Under the pieces are notes generated by a model. The model worked only from the letters and a program-made list of their open reading frames with translations, was not told where the DNA came from and did not search any database. DNA of 64,000 nt from contig JAIXMP010000003.1 of the NCBI GenBank assembly GCA_025677815.1, forward strand, positions 186,001 to 250,000, given 5' to 3'. Both the position numbers and the translations under genes were made by a program. Shown in pieces: positions 48,571-60,290 of the stretch (position 1 is its first letter; the number at the start of each line of letters is the position of its first letter). Origin of the DNA: Phascolomyces articulosus. Lineage: Eukaryota; Mucoromycota; Mucoromycetes; Mucorales; Lichtheimiaceae.

Positions 48571-49897
48571 ATGACCAAATTACCTTTTGGAATGAAAGCA
48601 CCATCAAAAGGAACAGTTATATTTTGTTCTGTTGTTGGTGCTATTTCTGGTACAATTTATACTAGCACAGAATACGCGAAAAATGCTCGAAAAGTTCATT
48701 GCGATAGAGTGTCATTTCTTGCAGACAGACCTTGTGGTGTCCATGTAATAATTACGATAAAATGAAACAGGAATAATTTAAACTTTTAAGTATATAATCG
48801 ACACATGACTCAATTTTTTCTAAATTGTATTTTTTTATATTGTTTTTAGGAAATGCCACGTAAAGTATGCGTCTATTTAATGGCACCACCTGGTGATAGT
48901 ATTGAAAAAAGCCGTGCATGGTTCCGTGAATATGTCAAGGTAAAAAATAATTTGAGAAAGGAAAAATTTCATGTAATGTGACACAAAACAGAAAAGAAGA
49001 ATTATTTCTGATCTATATAAATTAATTATCCATTAGCCAATTTTGGTTGCTGGTGCAGTAGATTATGATGTAAAGGAAGGTCAAAGTGCTGGTGCTGTTG
49101 AATCAGCAGTATGTGAAGAAATCAAACGATTGCGTCGTGAAGAAGCTGCTGCTCGTGAAGTCATGGATCCTTCTCCACTATCAACTAATGATAACATTGA
49201 TTTATCACAAGAACAAGAAGGTCCTCATAAGAATAATCCATTTGCTCCACTGATGCAAGACGTACAGAAAAAAATTAAAGAGCAAAACCACTATGACGGG
49301 GTAATTGCAATTGGTCGATTGGCATGGCGAGAAGTATTGGATGGTGTAGCTAAAGGTTGTCATGCTGATCCAAATGAACAAGCGCCCAAGTTAGAAGAGA
49401 AGGAACAAAAGCAAGAGCAAACAGAAGAAGATAAGGCTCAATTTCCAGAAAGTTCAGAACAATCACAGCAACAAGAAAGCGATTTGACATTTAATGAAGT
49501 ACCCAAAGAAGAGGAACAAATCATCATGAAAGATTTGACTGATTCTGAAACTCCCGTTGTATCACAACAGGTGGATCACTTTTCAATTCCTACGTACATA
49601 TCTCCCGTCATGTACATTCCTCACGAAAACATCATTGGCTGGACCAACATTCCCTATCGTTTGTATCGATGGCTTACAGATTATACTCGAATGGAATCCA
49701 TTGGCCAATATGCTGTTGATGTTGTACTGAACGAAAAGCGACCTTTGCAAGTTGAAGATTTGGATATGGGTGAAGCAGAGAAGAAATATTGGATTGGAGA
49801 AGAAGCTGAATCTGCTGTGAATAATGACAAACCCATCACATTGGAGGACAAAGTGCGTGAAGCCTTATCAACGTATACCAATAGCGATTCATCTTAA
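48571..49897 (+). CDS. TIM54: Mitochondrial inner-membrane translocase subunit TIM54, 374 aa, 3 exons
   Basis: This is a subunit of the TIM22 complex, which inserts carrier proteins into the inner membrane. Exons are 48571-48744, 48850-48939 and 49037-49897 (375 codons with stop). An N-terminal membrane segment (TVIFCSVVGAISGTIY, about residues 14-30) is followed by the Tim54 block MPRKVCVYLMAPPGDSIEK...WFREYVK. Next comes PILVAGAVDYDVKEGQSAG, an E/K/Q-rich middle (about 200-250) and the C-terminal IPYRLYRWLTDYTRMESIG. Length is somewhat shorter than yeast Tim54 (about 478 aa), mostly in the middle. Domain order and motifs fit the family well. It shares a divergent promoter region with RPL3. 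Confidence 0.92.
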
Positions 49898-51275
49898 TCA
49901 TAATTAATCAAAAAGACACATAATCCCTGTAAACTATATAATTTGTGCATGTACGCCAACGTAGAAACATAGACAATAACCAAACACAATTTCTGTATGT
50001 AAAAAAAATAAAAAATAAAAGCCAGATCCAATTATTAGTATTATACAAAATCCAATAACCGTATTTTCCATATTGATAATAGATACATATATATATGCAT
50101 AGTAAGGATATTATAGGTATGTGTCTAATTTTGGTAAATTACATTATTTCGAGTGAACTTTTTGGCCCTGTATATTGAGAATCATTATAAAATCTCTGTT
50201 CTGACAAAAGAATTATACTTAATACGTAAGGTTTGGTGAATGATACATTTATCCACTTGGGTTTCTATCGAGTATTACGTATATTATATATATATATATT
50301 AGATGTATCAACCAAGGTTAATACTTTTTGTGGGTACGACATATAGGGACCTATATTAATTCAACCTGTATTTCGGCTATACTCTGATGATTTTGTTATA
50401 TTAACATCTTTTTTTTTCTTATAATGAACCTCGAGTGGCAGTAATGACGCCTTCAACACTGTATAATGCCCAAATAAGTTACCAAGATTCTTAATATACA
50501 GTGCAATATTAAACAGGCTGACAATATTGTTTGATGTGTATCTGTTACTCGGAGCGCGATACCGAGATAATTCCTGGTATAGATGGATGTGTATGATAGC
50601 CAGAAGTTCATTGCGATGTGTGTAATTCTATATAACACTGATTCTTAATATATATTCGAATATGGCCTTTTTTTAGATTTGATTTGATATAATCCCATTT
50701 GTTCCAGGACACATGTACTGAAATAATAGAATACATAATAAACACAATACAAATGAATACATATATTACAACAATATAGAATAGCTACCATCTACCTTAT
50801 CTTCTTTTATTTACCTCACAGAATTTTTATATAATCATAAACACAATTATTATATGCAATTAAAATCAATATACATATCGGCCACCTATAGTGGTAAGCT
50901 ATGGACTAAGGTTTAGATGGTGACGATGGATCCATCACTATATTAAAAACTCATATTTTTCATCAACACCACCAAATGGCAATTCCATCATAAATGATTT
51001 GAACTATATAATTGAGTAATATGGAAAACAAAGAAGTACTACATTTAAACCTAGAAACTTATTAGAAGAAAGTCTGGATTTACAAGCTGCATTAGTACAT
51101 ATTGAAAGTGTTATAAAATCAGGATATGCAAAATAATTTCTGTATTAAGTATAATTTACGGAAATGCTAATCAGATCTCTCGTGTGGCGGAGCTCACAGT
51201 AAAGCATTTTTTACTAATAAAAGACAAACCTTTCTCCTCCTGTTTTTCTTATTTTTATCAACATAAAGCTGAAAA
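49898..51275. other. 1.4 kb intergenic region, TIM54 / ZNF706-like gene
   Basis: AT-rich, with TA runs near 50284-50300, no coding signal on either strand, and no tRNA-like folding block noticed. The final 100 bases are the promoter/leader of the zinc-finger gene. Confidence 0.5.
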
Positions 51276-51742
51276 ATGGCTCGTGGTGCTCAAAAAGAAC
51301 AAGCAAGGTAACTTTCTTCCCATTTAAAAAAAGAACATATTTTAATATTTTAGTGTGTCATTAATCAATTATATACATTGAAATAGACAAAAGGCTCAAA
51401 AGGAAGCTGCCAAAAAAGCAAAACCCAAATCACAACTTAATGCTCGAAGTGCAGGTTTACAGGTACATTGACCATGTTTATAAAGTCTAGTTTCATTAGA
51501 TTCATTGACTTATTATTTTTATTTATTAGGTGAAATGCCCTACATGCTTTAGTATGATGACTACATACAAGCTTCTTGTTCAACACATGGAGGTATAAAA
51601 AAAAATAGGAAAACAAGGAGCGTTTTTATTGGATATGTAACATGTTTATCCGACGCCATATAACAAAAAAATTATATATATTTTTTTCCAGGCCAAACAC
51701 CCCAAGGCTGTCATTCCACCAGAATCAAGCTTTACCGCCTAA
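51276..51742 (+). CDS. Small ZNF706-like C2H2 zinc-finger protein, 73 aa, 4 exons
   Basis: The four tiny exons are 51276-51307, 51387-51462, 51530-51592 and 51692-51742 (74 codons with stop), none long enough to stand out as an ORF. The product begins MARGAQKEQARQKAQKEAAK, a basic SERF-like head. One C2H2 finger (CPTC...LLVQHMEAKH, spacing C-x2-C-x12-H-x4-H) and the tail HPKAVIPPESSF follow. This matches the human ZNF706 / plant At2g23090 layout in length, head and finger. ZNF706-class and SERF-class proteins have been linked to transcription repression and to promoting amyloid assembly; the fungal role is unknown. All junctions are GT-AG and in phase. Confidence 0.9.
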
Positions 51743-52521
51743 ATGAAAAAAAGGATACCTCGATTCACCTCCCAAAAAAAACTGTGTTATTAATCATTTT
51801 ATAGTTTCATATCTTTATATTTCTGTCTGAATTATATAGTTACTAATCCCGATTTATTACTTTTTGATCGATCGGGTTCTTTTCCTTTAATTCTTCATGA
51901 TCATATTTTATTTTGTAGCTGGCTACAATTGTTGGGTGTTTGGTGGAAATATAGATTCTTTGGTGGTAATATTGAAGTTTTGAATTGGGGTGATGTATGG
52001 CTTATGGAATATCGGCTGCTAATGAGACGCACGATCTCTGGTTTTTGCCGAGCTTTTTGGGTCTTGGATTTATTCCGATTGGTAAGGGTTTTTTATTTTA
52101 TTTATTTATTTTTGTTCACATGAATTCCAGAAAGAGACAGATGAATAGAAGAGGTCAAGGGTATTTTTAGATTTGGCAAGTTCAGTTGCTCTTTTATACT
52201 TAATGATAATTTCATCACCGATGGTTTAATTATAAAAAAAGAGGAGGAGGTTGAGAAAATATCTCGTAAAAACATCAAACATTTGAGTTAAATTGGTCTG
52301 AAGTCCTTATAACCTGGTTTTTTTTGTTTCTCTTGATTTTCTCTCCCATAAACCAATTCGTTGGTTAATTATTATATATAAATAAAAATAAATATCTAAT
52401 ATAAACTGATAAAGTTGTTTTATTGATCGAGATTTATCTAATTGATTATTAATATTAATAATAGAATGTGGGTTGATCATGGCCATAAGATCTTGGGAAA
52501 TGATCTTACTTGGAAAGGTAC
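51743..52521. other. Intergenic region with no clear gene
   Basis: The 3' flank of the zinc-finger gene. A somewhat less AT-rich stretch at 51918-52090 is open on the plus strand (MEYRLLMRRTISGFCRAF in one frame, AANETHDLWFLPSFLG in another). It has no start, splice context or family match and is not annotated. Confidence 0.4.
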
Positions 52522-52989
52522 CTGTCCAGTTTTGTAACAGGTGCCAAGATACGCATAGAACCAAATGGAGTATTATCAAATCCAACAAAATATTTGCCTT
52601 AGAAATCCATATGTTCACGACGTTTCATGTGCCATGCTTTGAGTACTTTCATAAGTAGATCCCTCACATTATTTCCTGGATTCATGGGGCCAAATTCAAA
52701 TGTTCTTTCAACTTTTTGTACCAATTCAGGTGGATAGATCCCAACTTCATCAGAAATGCAAAACATGTCATAGGCTGTCAAAGAGGCAACAAGATGATAG
52801 CATCCACCTTTTCTACCACGATCACGGAGTCCACATAAGACGCTAGTGGCACCTGGGACACCTGTCACCAAATCAGAAATAGGTAATGGAGGAAGTACAG
52901 CTTGATTTTTTAAACCGAATGTTTGGGCTTGTACAACAGCAGCTCCACTTGCTGTATCCGCAAATAAGAAAAAATGGTAGCATATTAAT
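52522..52989 (-). pseudogene. Truncated CaiB/BaiF (family III) CoA-transferase relic with in-frame stop
   Basis: On the minus strand an exon-like stretch opens at a GATGTAG acceptor (52989). It reads ADTASGAAVVQAQTFG, DLVTGVPGATSVLCGLRD, GGCYHLVASLTAYDMF and KVLKAWHMKRREHMDF. It then hits TAA at 52601-52599 and continues in the same frame with GKYFVGFDNTPFGSMRI and LAPVTKL before a possible GTACCT donor at 52521. The blocks before and after the stop both fit family III CoA-transferases (a D-L-x-x-G block, a G-S/C-Y-x-V-x-x-S-L-T block and a G-S-x-R-x-L-x-P-V block). The 5' two-thirds of such an enzyme (usually about 400+ aa) is absent upstream. It is therefore a decayed gene. The nonsense codon cannot be removed by any plausible splice. 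Its neighbour, an acyl-CoA synthetase, suggests a former CoA-activation pair. Confidence 0.72.
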
Positions 52990-53479
52990 CTACATCCCGA
53001 AAATAATTCATTGAACTTGATATTAAAACACAGAAAGGAACATTTCTTTTATATAGAAGATAAAAGGGAGATTCCTTATTATGAGAAACGCTTGGACTAA
53101 TAAATAAATTAATCAAGATAATCGAAAACATGCAAAAAGAATGGTGACATGCTAAAACCAACACGACTGTAGCCTTTTATACTTTTTAATAATACATTGC
53201 CCATAGATAGAAATGTTTCTTAAGAAAGATAATTATGTGATTATTGAAAAAAAAATGTTATTGTTGGGGAAATATATGATGGCACTGTGTTAAAAGATGG
53301 ATTTCTTGTATTTAAATGTTGTGTATATGTTACGCGTGCTAAATGTATTGTTACTACGTATGAGGTAACTTCTATAGTATTCTAATTTTTATAATAAGCA
53401 CTTTTTGATAATTTCTTTATATTACATAAATGTACATGGTGATTCAATGATCTTTGCTGTTTTCGAGGATAGATTAATT
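52990..53479. other. Gap between CoA-transferase relic and acyl-CoA synthetase
   Basis: 490 AT-rich bases. I searched the minus strand for the missing 5' exons of the CoA-transferase and found none. It contains the 3' UTR of the acyl-CoA synthetase. Confidence 0.45.
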
Positions 53480-53870
53480 TCAGTTGACACGGCTCTTGTA
53501 AGATTTCCAAAGCTCCTCTCGCATGATAAATTTTTGCACTTTGCCAGTACTATATTTTTTAATAGTTTTTGTTAGCTTTGTCAATATTTATAAAAAAGCA
53601 AGAAAGAAATCATGATAAATAATTACCTTGTCTTTGGGACACTTTTAACGACAATAACTTTAGCTGGACATTTGTATCCGGCCAAGTTCTTTCGACAATG
53701 TGCTATCACTTGTTCAGGTGTAACAGTTTGTCCTTCCTTTGGAATCACATAAGCATAAGGACGTTCACCCCACTTTGGATCAGGACCACCAATAACAACA
53801 CTAATGATATGTAAAAATAGTTAATATAAAGTGTAACATAAATACTATCATCACTTTCCCTTTCATCCTC

Positions 53871-53904
<34 letters not shown>

Positions 53905-55811
53905 TATACATACCATTCTGATACCTGATCTAAATATAAAATAGCACTTTCAACTTCAATAGAACTGATGTTTTCACCGCCAGAAACAATAACATCCTTT
54001 GATCGATCCACAATTTCAATAGCACCGTCTGGATGTCGTACAGCCAAATCACCAGTCCAAAAAACGCCATGCTTGAAGGCTTTCGCTGTTTCTTCTGGAT
54101 TATTGTAATAGCCAAGCATAATAGTATTGCCTGTCAAACAAATTTCACCAATTTGTTTGCCATCCGGTTTAACATCTTGAGCTGTTTCTTTATCCAATAC
54201 TCGAGCTTCATCTATAGTAATTGTATTGTATCCTTGTCTTGCAACAAGCTTGAAATGATCTTGTTCGGGGTAGTTGGTAAGGGATACTTGATCATAGGTT
54301 CCCATGGAAGGACCATAGGATTCTGTTAAACCGTACAGGTGAGTGGGGAAGATATTCAGGGTGTTCAAATTACGAATATGAGTGCTTGATAAGGCAGCAC
54401 CACCACCAAAAGAAAGAACTGTTTTATCAAGACGAGTTGCATCCTTATGATTACAAATTTCATTTTGTACCGTGGGAGCGCCACTATTTTGTGTTTTTCA
54501 CAAGTCCATCCATTAGAAAAATAACCGATATGTTATTTACACTGGTGCATAAAGTATTACTTCATAAAACACACATACCAGTAATGAGTGACACCCAATT
54601 CCTTAAATGCTTTCCAGATATATCCATAATCCATCTTATTCAGCATGACCTGTGTACCTATTATTTTTGTATATTATGTACCATAAATATGTATGAATCA
54701 GTACCTTTTCCTCATATATAAATGACCCATTCCCCTCCATTTTCATAAATATTTATAAATATTATGACACAAACCTCCTGCAGCTATAACAGCCCAAGGG
54801 AAATTCCAACCATCTATCCAATAAAATGTAAATTAGATATCTTTTGATAACCATATTCCATTACAATTGAAAGAAGGAAAAGAATTCACACCACTTTTTT
54901 GTTACTTACTACAATGGAACATGGGCAAAGTCCACAAATACACTGACTCGGGTGTTAATCGAGCATGGATACACATAGATAAACCTTCCATATAACAACC
55001 ACGATGGGATGTCATGACCCCCTTGGGTCGTCCAGTTGAACCTGATGTATAATTAATGGAAATAACGGCATCTTCTTTTTCTGGTAATGGTAAATCGTTC
55101 CATAATGTTCGTGGATCGGATGCATATAATTTTTGTTCATAAGGGCACGGAGCATCTCCTTTATTTTGATAGTTTGCTACAACAATAGGAGCATGCTTGA
55201 GCAATGTCTGGATGACTTTATCAGAAACACGAGGTAATAACTCTTCTTGAACGATCAATACAGTTGCACCTGAGTGTGAGATAATATATTCGATTTCAGG
55301 TTGGGTTAATCGTGTATTAAGTGGAACTAAGATGCCACCCGCACTGGGAATACCAAAGTTGGCATCTAAAAAGGCAGGTACATTTTGACACAAGACTGCA
55401 ACACGATCACTTGGTTTTATGTTGTAAGTATGTATAAGTAAGTTGGCAAGACGTAATACACGGTCGGCAACAGTCTTGTAATCGAGAAAACGGTCACCAT
55501 GAATCACAGCTGTTTTGTTGGCATAAACCATGGCACTTCGAAGTAAAAGCCGGATCGGTGTCATGGGTGTGTGATAAGGAACTTGTCCTGATTTTCGATG
55601 AATACGATCTATTGGATTTTGTTATATTATAATGAATACTAATGGGATTTCTATATTATAATTGTATCCATCATATCATTGTTGTATTAAAACAGCATAT
55701 TGTATGTAGCAACTTACATTTTTCAAATTCAGGTACATCATTGCTACTGCTTACTGTTAAATGGCCAGCGATATTTTTTGCGCGTTGCTCAGCGATTGAT
55801 GTTGTAGACAT
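53480..55811 (-). CDS. AMP-forming acyl-CoA synthetase / acyl-activating enzyme, 574 aa, 7 exons
   Basis: This enzyme activates a carboxylic acid with ATP and CoA. Exons: 55811-55718, 55608-54910, 54813-54775 (39 nt), 54657-54579, 54483-53914, 53800-53627 and 53549-53480 (575 codons with stop). Motifs in order are the P-loop INYTSGSTGRPKGVM (about residue 210), LPMFHCNGWNFPW (spanning intron 2), CGAPTV and YGLTESYGP. GDLAVRHPDG and DRSKDVIVSGGENISSIEVE form the hinge, and KTSTGKVQKF carries the C-terminal catalytic Lys. This is the medium-chain/AAE subclass. The C-terminus (YKSRVN) is not a type 1 peroxisomal signal and the N-terminus is not a clear presequence, so location is open. Intron 5 carries a long TA microsatellite. 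Exact substrate unknown. Confidence 0.92.
53874..53902. repeat. TA microsatellite inside intron 5 of the acyl-CoA synthetase
   Basis: About fourteen TA units lie within the 113-nt intron between exons 5 and 6. The intron is otherwise ordinary GT-AG. Confidence 0.88.
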
Positions 55812-57832
55812 GGTGATAAACAGTGCTTTTTTTAATACCTGTATACGTTATCGGAGGGTGGTCTGGATAATGAGTAGTTATAATAAGAGAGGTGGAAGAA
55901 AAAAAAGACAAGCGAGGAAGAAAAAAGGAGTTAAGTTAAATATCTTTTTTTTTCCCAACCACGAAAAAATAGCATAATCGCTATGGATACGTAGCTATAC
56001 AGATAACAGAGTTCATCTTGTACAACAAGTGCATCATTCGTGTGACACTATTCGTCATTTTCGTCATGTTTTGTGAATCTGTAAATCTTTTAAATAAAAA
56101 AAAGTACTGTATCAAACTTTTTTTAAATAATATGGTGGGCATAATTCTATATCAGATATATAAAAGATAAGTTCAATTAAAGTAAATGAAATATACTTTG
56201 AGAACCTCTCTTTTATGCCCGTTTATAACTATTCGGGGTAAACGTCGTGTGAATCTCGATAGTACTTTTGAAGCAAGAACAATGGCAGTGTTATTTGGGT
56301 TCTTCGGCTAAATGATATGGATCTAATTCTGTTTGTCGGCGTTTACTTTCACGCTCGTCATCATCTAGCATATCAAATCATCAATAAAAAAATTCGACTG
56401 CCGTTTCCTCTAATTTCGTTACCAATGAGATTATAAGTTGAAATGATACATTTACACCAATATGAGTCAAAGTGATATAAACACTATTAGAAAGTAAATT
56501 ATATTATAAACTGATGGACATAATTAAACTTTAATACAAGAACTTATCAGAAAATAGTAGACTCACAAAATGTAGAGGAACCGGTTGTTTATATAACACG
56601 AGAAGTGTCAATTCACTGATGGTGGTGTCACATAGCTTTAGGTATACTTTTTTAGTATTATAATGTTTGTCATAACAATTACGTGATACGACGCGCTTTT
56701 TCATCACATCAATTTGTTGGATTTTGTTTGGTCATCTCGGTTATTATTACTAACTGTAATTTTTTGCCTGTGCTTTTTTCCAGTAATGTGGACGAAGGAA
56801 GGGGTATGATGGGTTTTTTAATAGTGACTATTATCAATCAGCAAAAATAGGTGTTATATATTGACAGACACCAACAAAAAATATAATAATAGTACATGAT
56901 GAGTATATTTTGTGAAATGGTGTTTCAATCATTAACAACGTAGCAATTATATAAAGGCATTCTTGTTGAGAAAGAAGAAAAGGGTCTTATATTTGAGGGA
57001 AACCCTGGTCTCAACTACGTATTAGTATCAACCATTGATCGATAAGAAGTGTAAAATGGGAAAGCGCTGTTCATTCCTCTGATTTAACAATTAATCTATT
57101 TACCCTCCTTTATTTATGCCAATTAAAATTCCATTATATATCATTGTTTATAAAAATTCCTTATAGGAAGATATATCTGAAGTTCCCGCCTTTCTCTAAG
57201 AACAAGCAGGTTGATTATTTCATCATTTGACTGATAGATACATCGCTGACAATTTCGCCACTCATCAAGGGTATGACATGCGTAAAAATTATATATACAT
57301 GGAGTATAATATCAATATATCTCTAATGGTTGTCCTATATCAGTAACTTGTTACGAAATCTATGCTTCAGTAATAAAATTTTTGTCAGGTCCAAATCTTC
57401 GCGCATACGTTTCAGAATATGCACATGATTGTTACGCCACAAAATTTCATGCAAAACAAAATGTAAATTCCTAATAAGTAGCAGGAAACGGTCTATATAT
57501 TATTAATTTGCTAATAATAATTTTTATTTAAAAATAATATAATACTGATGTTATAATATATTTTGTTTTAACAGCATATTTGTGATTGGGAATATATAAT
57601 AATAAGATGATTCATCAAATGCATGTTGAAACTTTTACAAGTGGGAAGGATGATGGTGATATGCATGATATACATGTTGATAATGCGAAAAAAAAGAAAC
57701 AAAGCAAAATGAGATACATAAGATTGCTATCTACAATAAGAATGAGGATGATGTAAATATGCGGCCAGAAAAAAAAATGATATGGAGGGGAAGGTCGTAG
57801 TTGTAAAAATAGAAAGGTCCTATTAACCATTA
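55812..57832. other. 2.0 kb gene-free region
   Basis: It begins with the promoter/leader of the acyl-CoA synthetase (55812 onward) and ends in the 3' flank of the two-TM gene. AT-rich throughout. No protein motif, tRNA or repeat family was recognised. Confidence 0.5.
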
Positions 57833-58471
57833 TCATTTAACTCGATTATACAACACAGCAACAACTATAAACATAATAATTAATATTACACTGAATCCAA
57901 GTGACATGATGATATTCAACTTTTGCCACCGTTCAGCCATTTTTCCTGCCTGTTCCCTTGGATGTCTTGGCCAACATGCTCCAATCCACCATAATGGAGG
58001 GCAGATAAACCCAAAGAGAAAAAGTAACATCCCAATGGAATAAAATCCATCTTCATCATAATGTAACACCCACCACGGATCGGCAACTTTCTGTGTTGCT
58101 CCCACTGCTTGAAATTGTGCCCGTTCTTCTAAATCATGAGATTTATTATTTGACAAGTCTGTTATGATGGCTGATGATGGTGGTGGCGTTTTTATGTTGA
58201 ATTCTTCTTTGGATTCGATTGGCTGTTGGTGCTCTTCTTCCTCTTCGTCAATCTGTGTTTTTGGTTCGCTTTGACTCCTTTGCTCTGTTGATAACGAAGC
58301 TCGCTCCCGCAAAATACCAGAAAAAGGTTGTTGGAATTGACGATCAATGTATTGACTGAATGACGAATCTGATTCCGCTTGATTCGTTGGACGAATGACA
58401 ATGGGTTGTAATGGAGTTACGTGCGACATACGCTTTTGGTTTGGTATTTCGTGTTTTTCACTCGACTGCAT
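57833..58471 (-). CDS. Predicted two-TM membrane protein, 212 aa, unknown function
   Basis: This is a single-exon open frame with a convincing protein organisation. The N-terminal half (1-130) is hydrophilic and disordered, with EEEEE and Ser/Gln-rich stretches. After it comes a compact conserved-looking block, DPWWVLHYDEDGFYSIG, immediately followed by a hydrophobic hairpin. TM1 is MLLFLFGFICPPLWWIGACW (about 147-167). A basic loop, PRHPREQAGKMAERWQK, comes next. TM2 is about residues 185-208. The hairpin with a short Arg-rich loop and Trp/Pro-rich TM1 resembles small fungal endomembrane proteins, but I do not recognise the family. A second in-frame ATG (15 codons in) is a possible start. 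It is flanked by gene-poor DNA. Confidence 0.7.
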   Translation of the reverse strand: MQSSEKHEIPNQKRMSHVTPLQPIVIRPTNQAESDSSFSQYIDRQFQQPFSGILRERASLSTEQRSQSEPKTQIDEEEEEHQQPIESKEEFNIKTPPPSSAIITDLSNNKSHDLEERAQFQAVGATQKVADPWWVLHYDEDGFYSIGMLLFLFGFICPPLWWIGACWPRHPREQAGKMAERWQKLNIIMSLGFSVILIIMFIVVAVLYNRVK

Positions 58472-60290
58472 AGTATTATTATTAGAATTGTTATTAAGAT
58501 GAGTATATATAAGTATATATATAATATATCAATAATAAAAGGAGACAAATGAAAAAAGAGAGGAAGGGAGAAGAGAAGAGAGGGAGACAAGGAAAAAACG
58601 TTTTATATATATTGAATTATATATACCAATGCACTGATTTTTAGGATATTAGCATATACAAATAACTAATAGATCAAAAAAAAAAAATAATACATTATAT
58701 ATATTATTATTAGAATAGCATCTTCATAAATAATAATAACAACAATACCTTATAGTTTGAAAAAAGATTTCTTAATCTACTTCCTTATTTGATTACAAGA
58801 ACAATAACAACGAAAAAATAAACCCTTCTTTTATCAATTTTCCCCTAAATTTTATATATTAATAATGATCCTCCTACTCTCTCCACTTTAGATTATGTAT
58901 GTTCACGTTCCATTTTTAGTAGCACATGTTATAATCGAACGAAGTTAATGTACGACAACAACAACGAACACTTTAAGCAAGATTCTTCTTCTTCTTGTAA
59001 AACGAATACTACGTACGTGGATCCATTTTTATTTCAGGTGCGCGTTCTACTAAAGCGATATCTTCGCTTTTATATATTAGTAATTAAAATTTTGAATGTT
59101 TACTTTCTACTTGACCATGAAAATATGTAAGAGATGGTAAAGACGAGAAGAGCCATGGTGGTATCTTCTAAGAAAGTTAAAATAGGGTTTCTTCACATTA
59201 CTTACAGTCAATGTCTAAGTATCCTTGTTACTAATGCTCTGCAAATAAGAATCTTGTTTACATCATTCAACAAATAACTCTATGTTACTATATTTAATTG
59301 TAATATTTTATTATTATTAATAACTACGCCTTTCTATTGCTTTTTACTATTTGTTTATGTACAATTGATTGTTATTCAATGTAAGTGTGTTTCTTAACTG
59401 AGGTTTAGTAATTCCTTGAGAGAAAAAGTATGCGTTGCCATAAGAACAGTCGTCTCCAGGGTAATATTATCAATAATCTATATACATTACTATCATCGTT
59501 GTTACTTGAATCAGAGTACTTTTCCATTCTACAGTCATCCAGGATGATAAATGGAATAAGATCGACGCTTAAAATGTAAGCAACAGGGTGAGGATGTGCT
59601 CTATGTGTAAAATTTATCGTTACTAACGTCACCCTTCCTTCCACCCAATAAATATTATTCTCTTTATATTTTTACTCAGCTTCCAGGAGCATATGAATTG
59701 CCTCGTTTACAAATAAATGTATTGAGTGTATCCCTAATTTAATCACTCGTTTCCTGATAGATACGTATAATTTCTATTCCCTATATATTTTTTGGATGCA
59801 AGACCGAAAGTTTGAATAACACTGTTTTATCAACGCATATGAGGAGTCAATAAAAGTTGCTGGGTCCCATTTTTGTTTCTACGTATTAAAAATGAGTGCA
59901 ATTTAGATAACCATGAGAAGGATTATACCATTACAAATAATGCATGATGAAGCCAAAAGTGCTTGTCTCATATTTACTATGCAATCCCTAAGAATGAAGA
60001 TTCATTATCGTTGTTATCGTTAACTGATTTGGTTTGACAGTTAATCTCATCTACAAAGGTGAACCAATTAATACCATACGTCGTCCGTTTAGTCTCAAGG
60101 CCTTTCTTTTCTGGTTTCATGCCTATTTTCCTTTTGGATGTCGAGGAAAAACGAAGATAGTAACGAAATATCAGTCAGCTAAAGCTGGAAAAGCGCAATA
60201 TAGAGAGATAGCAAGTTCAACACAATGAAAAAAAGACAAACATTGTGCTGCTCGCTTCTACTCCCCTAAACACCACTTACCTAAAGTTTC
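58472..60290. other. 1.8 kb region without a supported gene
   Basis: AT-rich up to about 59.9 kb, then more balanced in base composition towards the F-box relic. A minus-strand stretch (59644-59405, VTINFTHRAHPHPVAYIL) and a plus-strand one (60034-60228, LIYKGEPINTIRRPFSLKAF) look less random than their surroundings. Neither matches a family I know or has clear splice context. Confidence 0.4.

Noticed and set aside
51929..52123. Plus-strand open frame of 64 codons, Trp/Arg-rich
   Set aside because: No ATG context, no matching splice partners and two competing frames are equally open. Family not recognisable.
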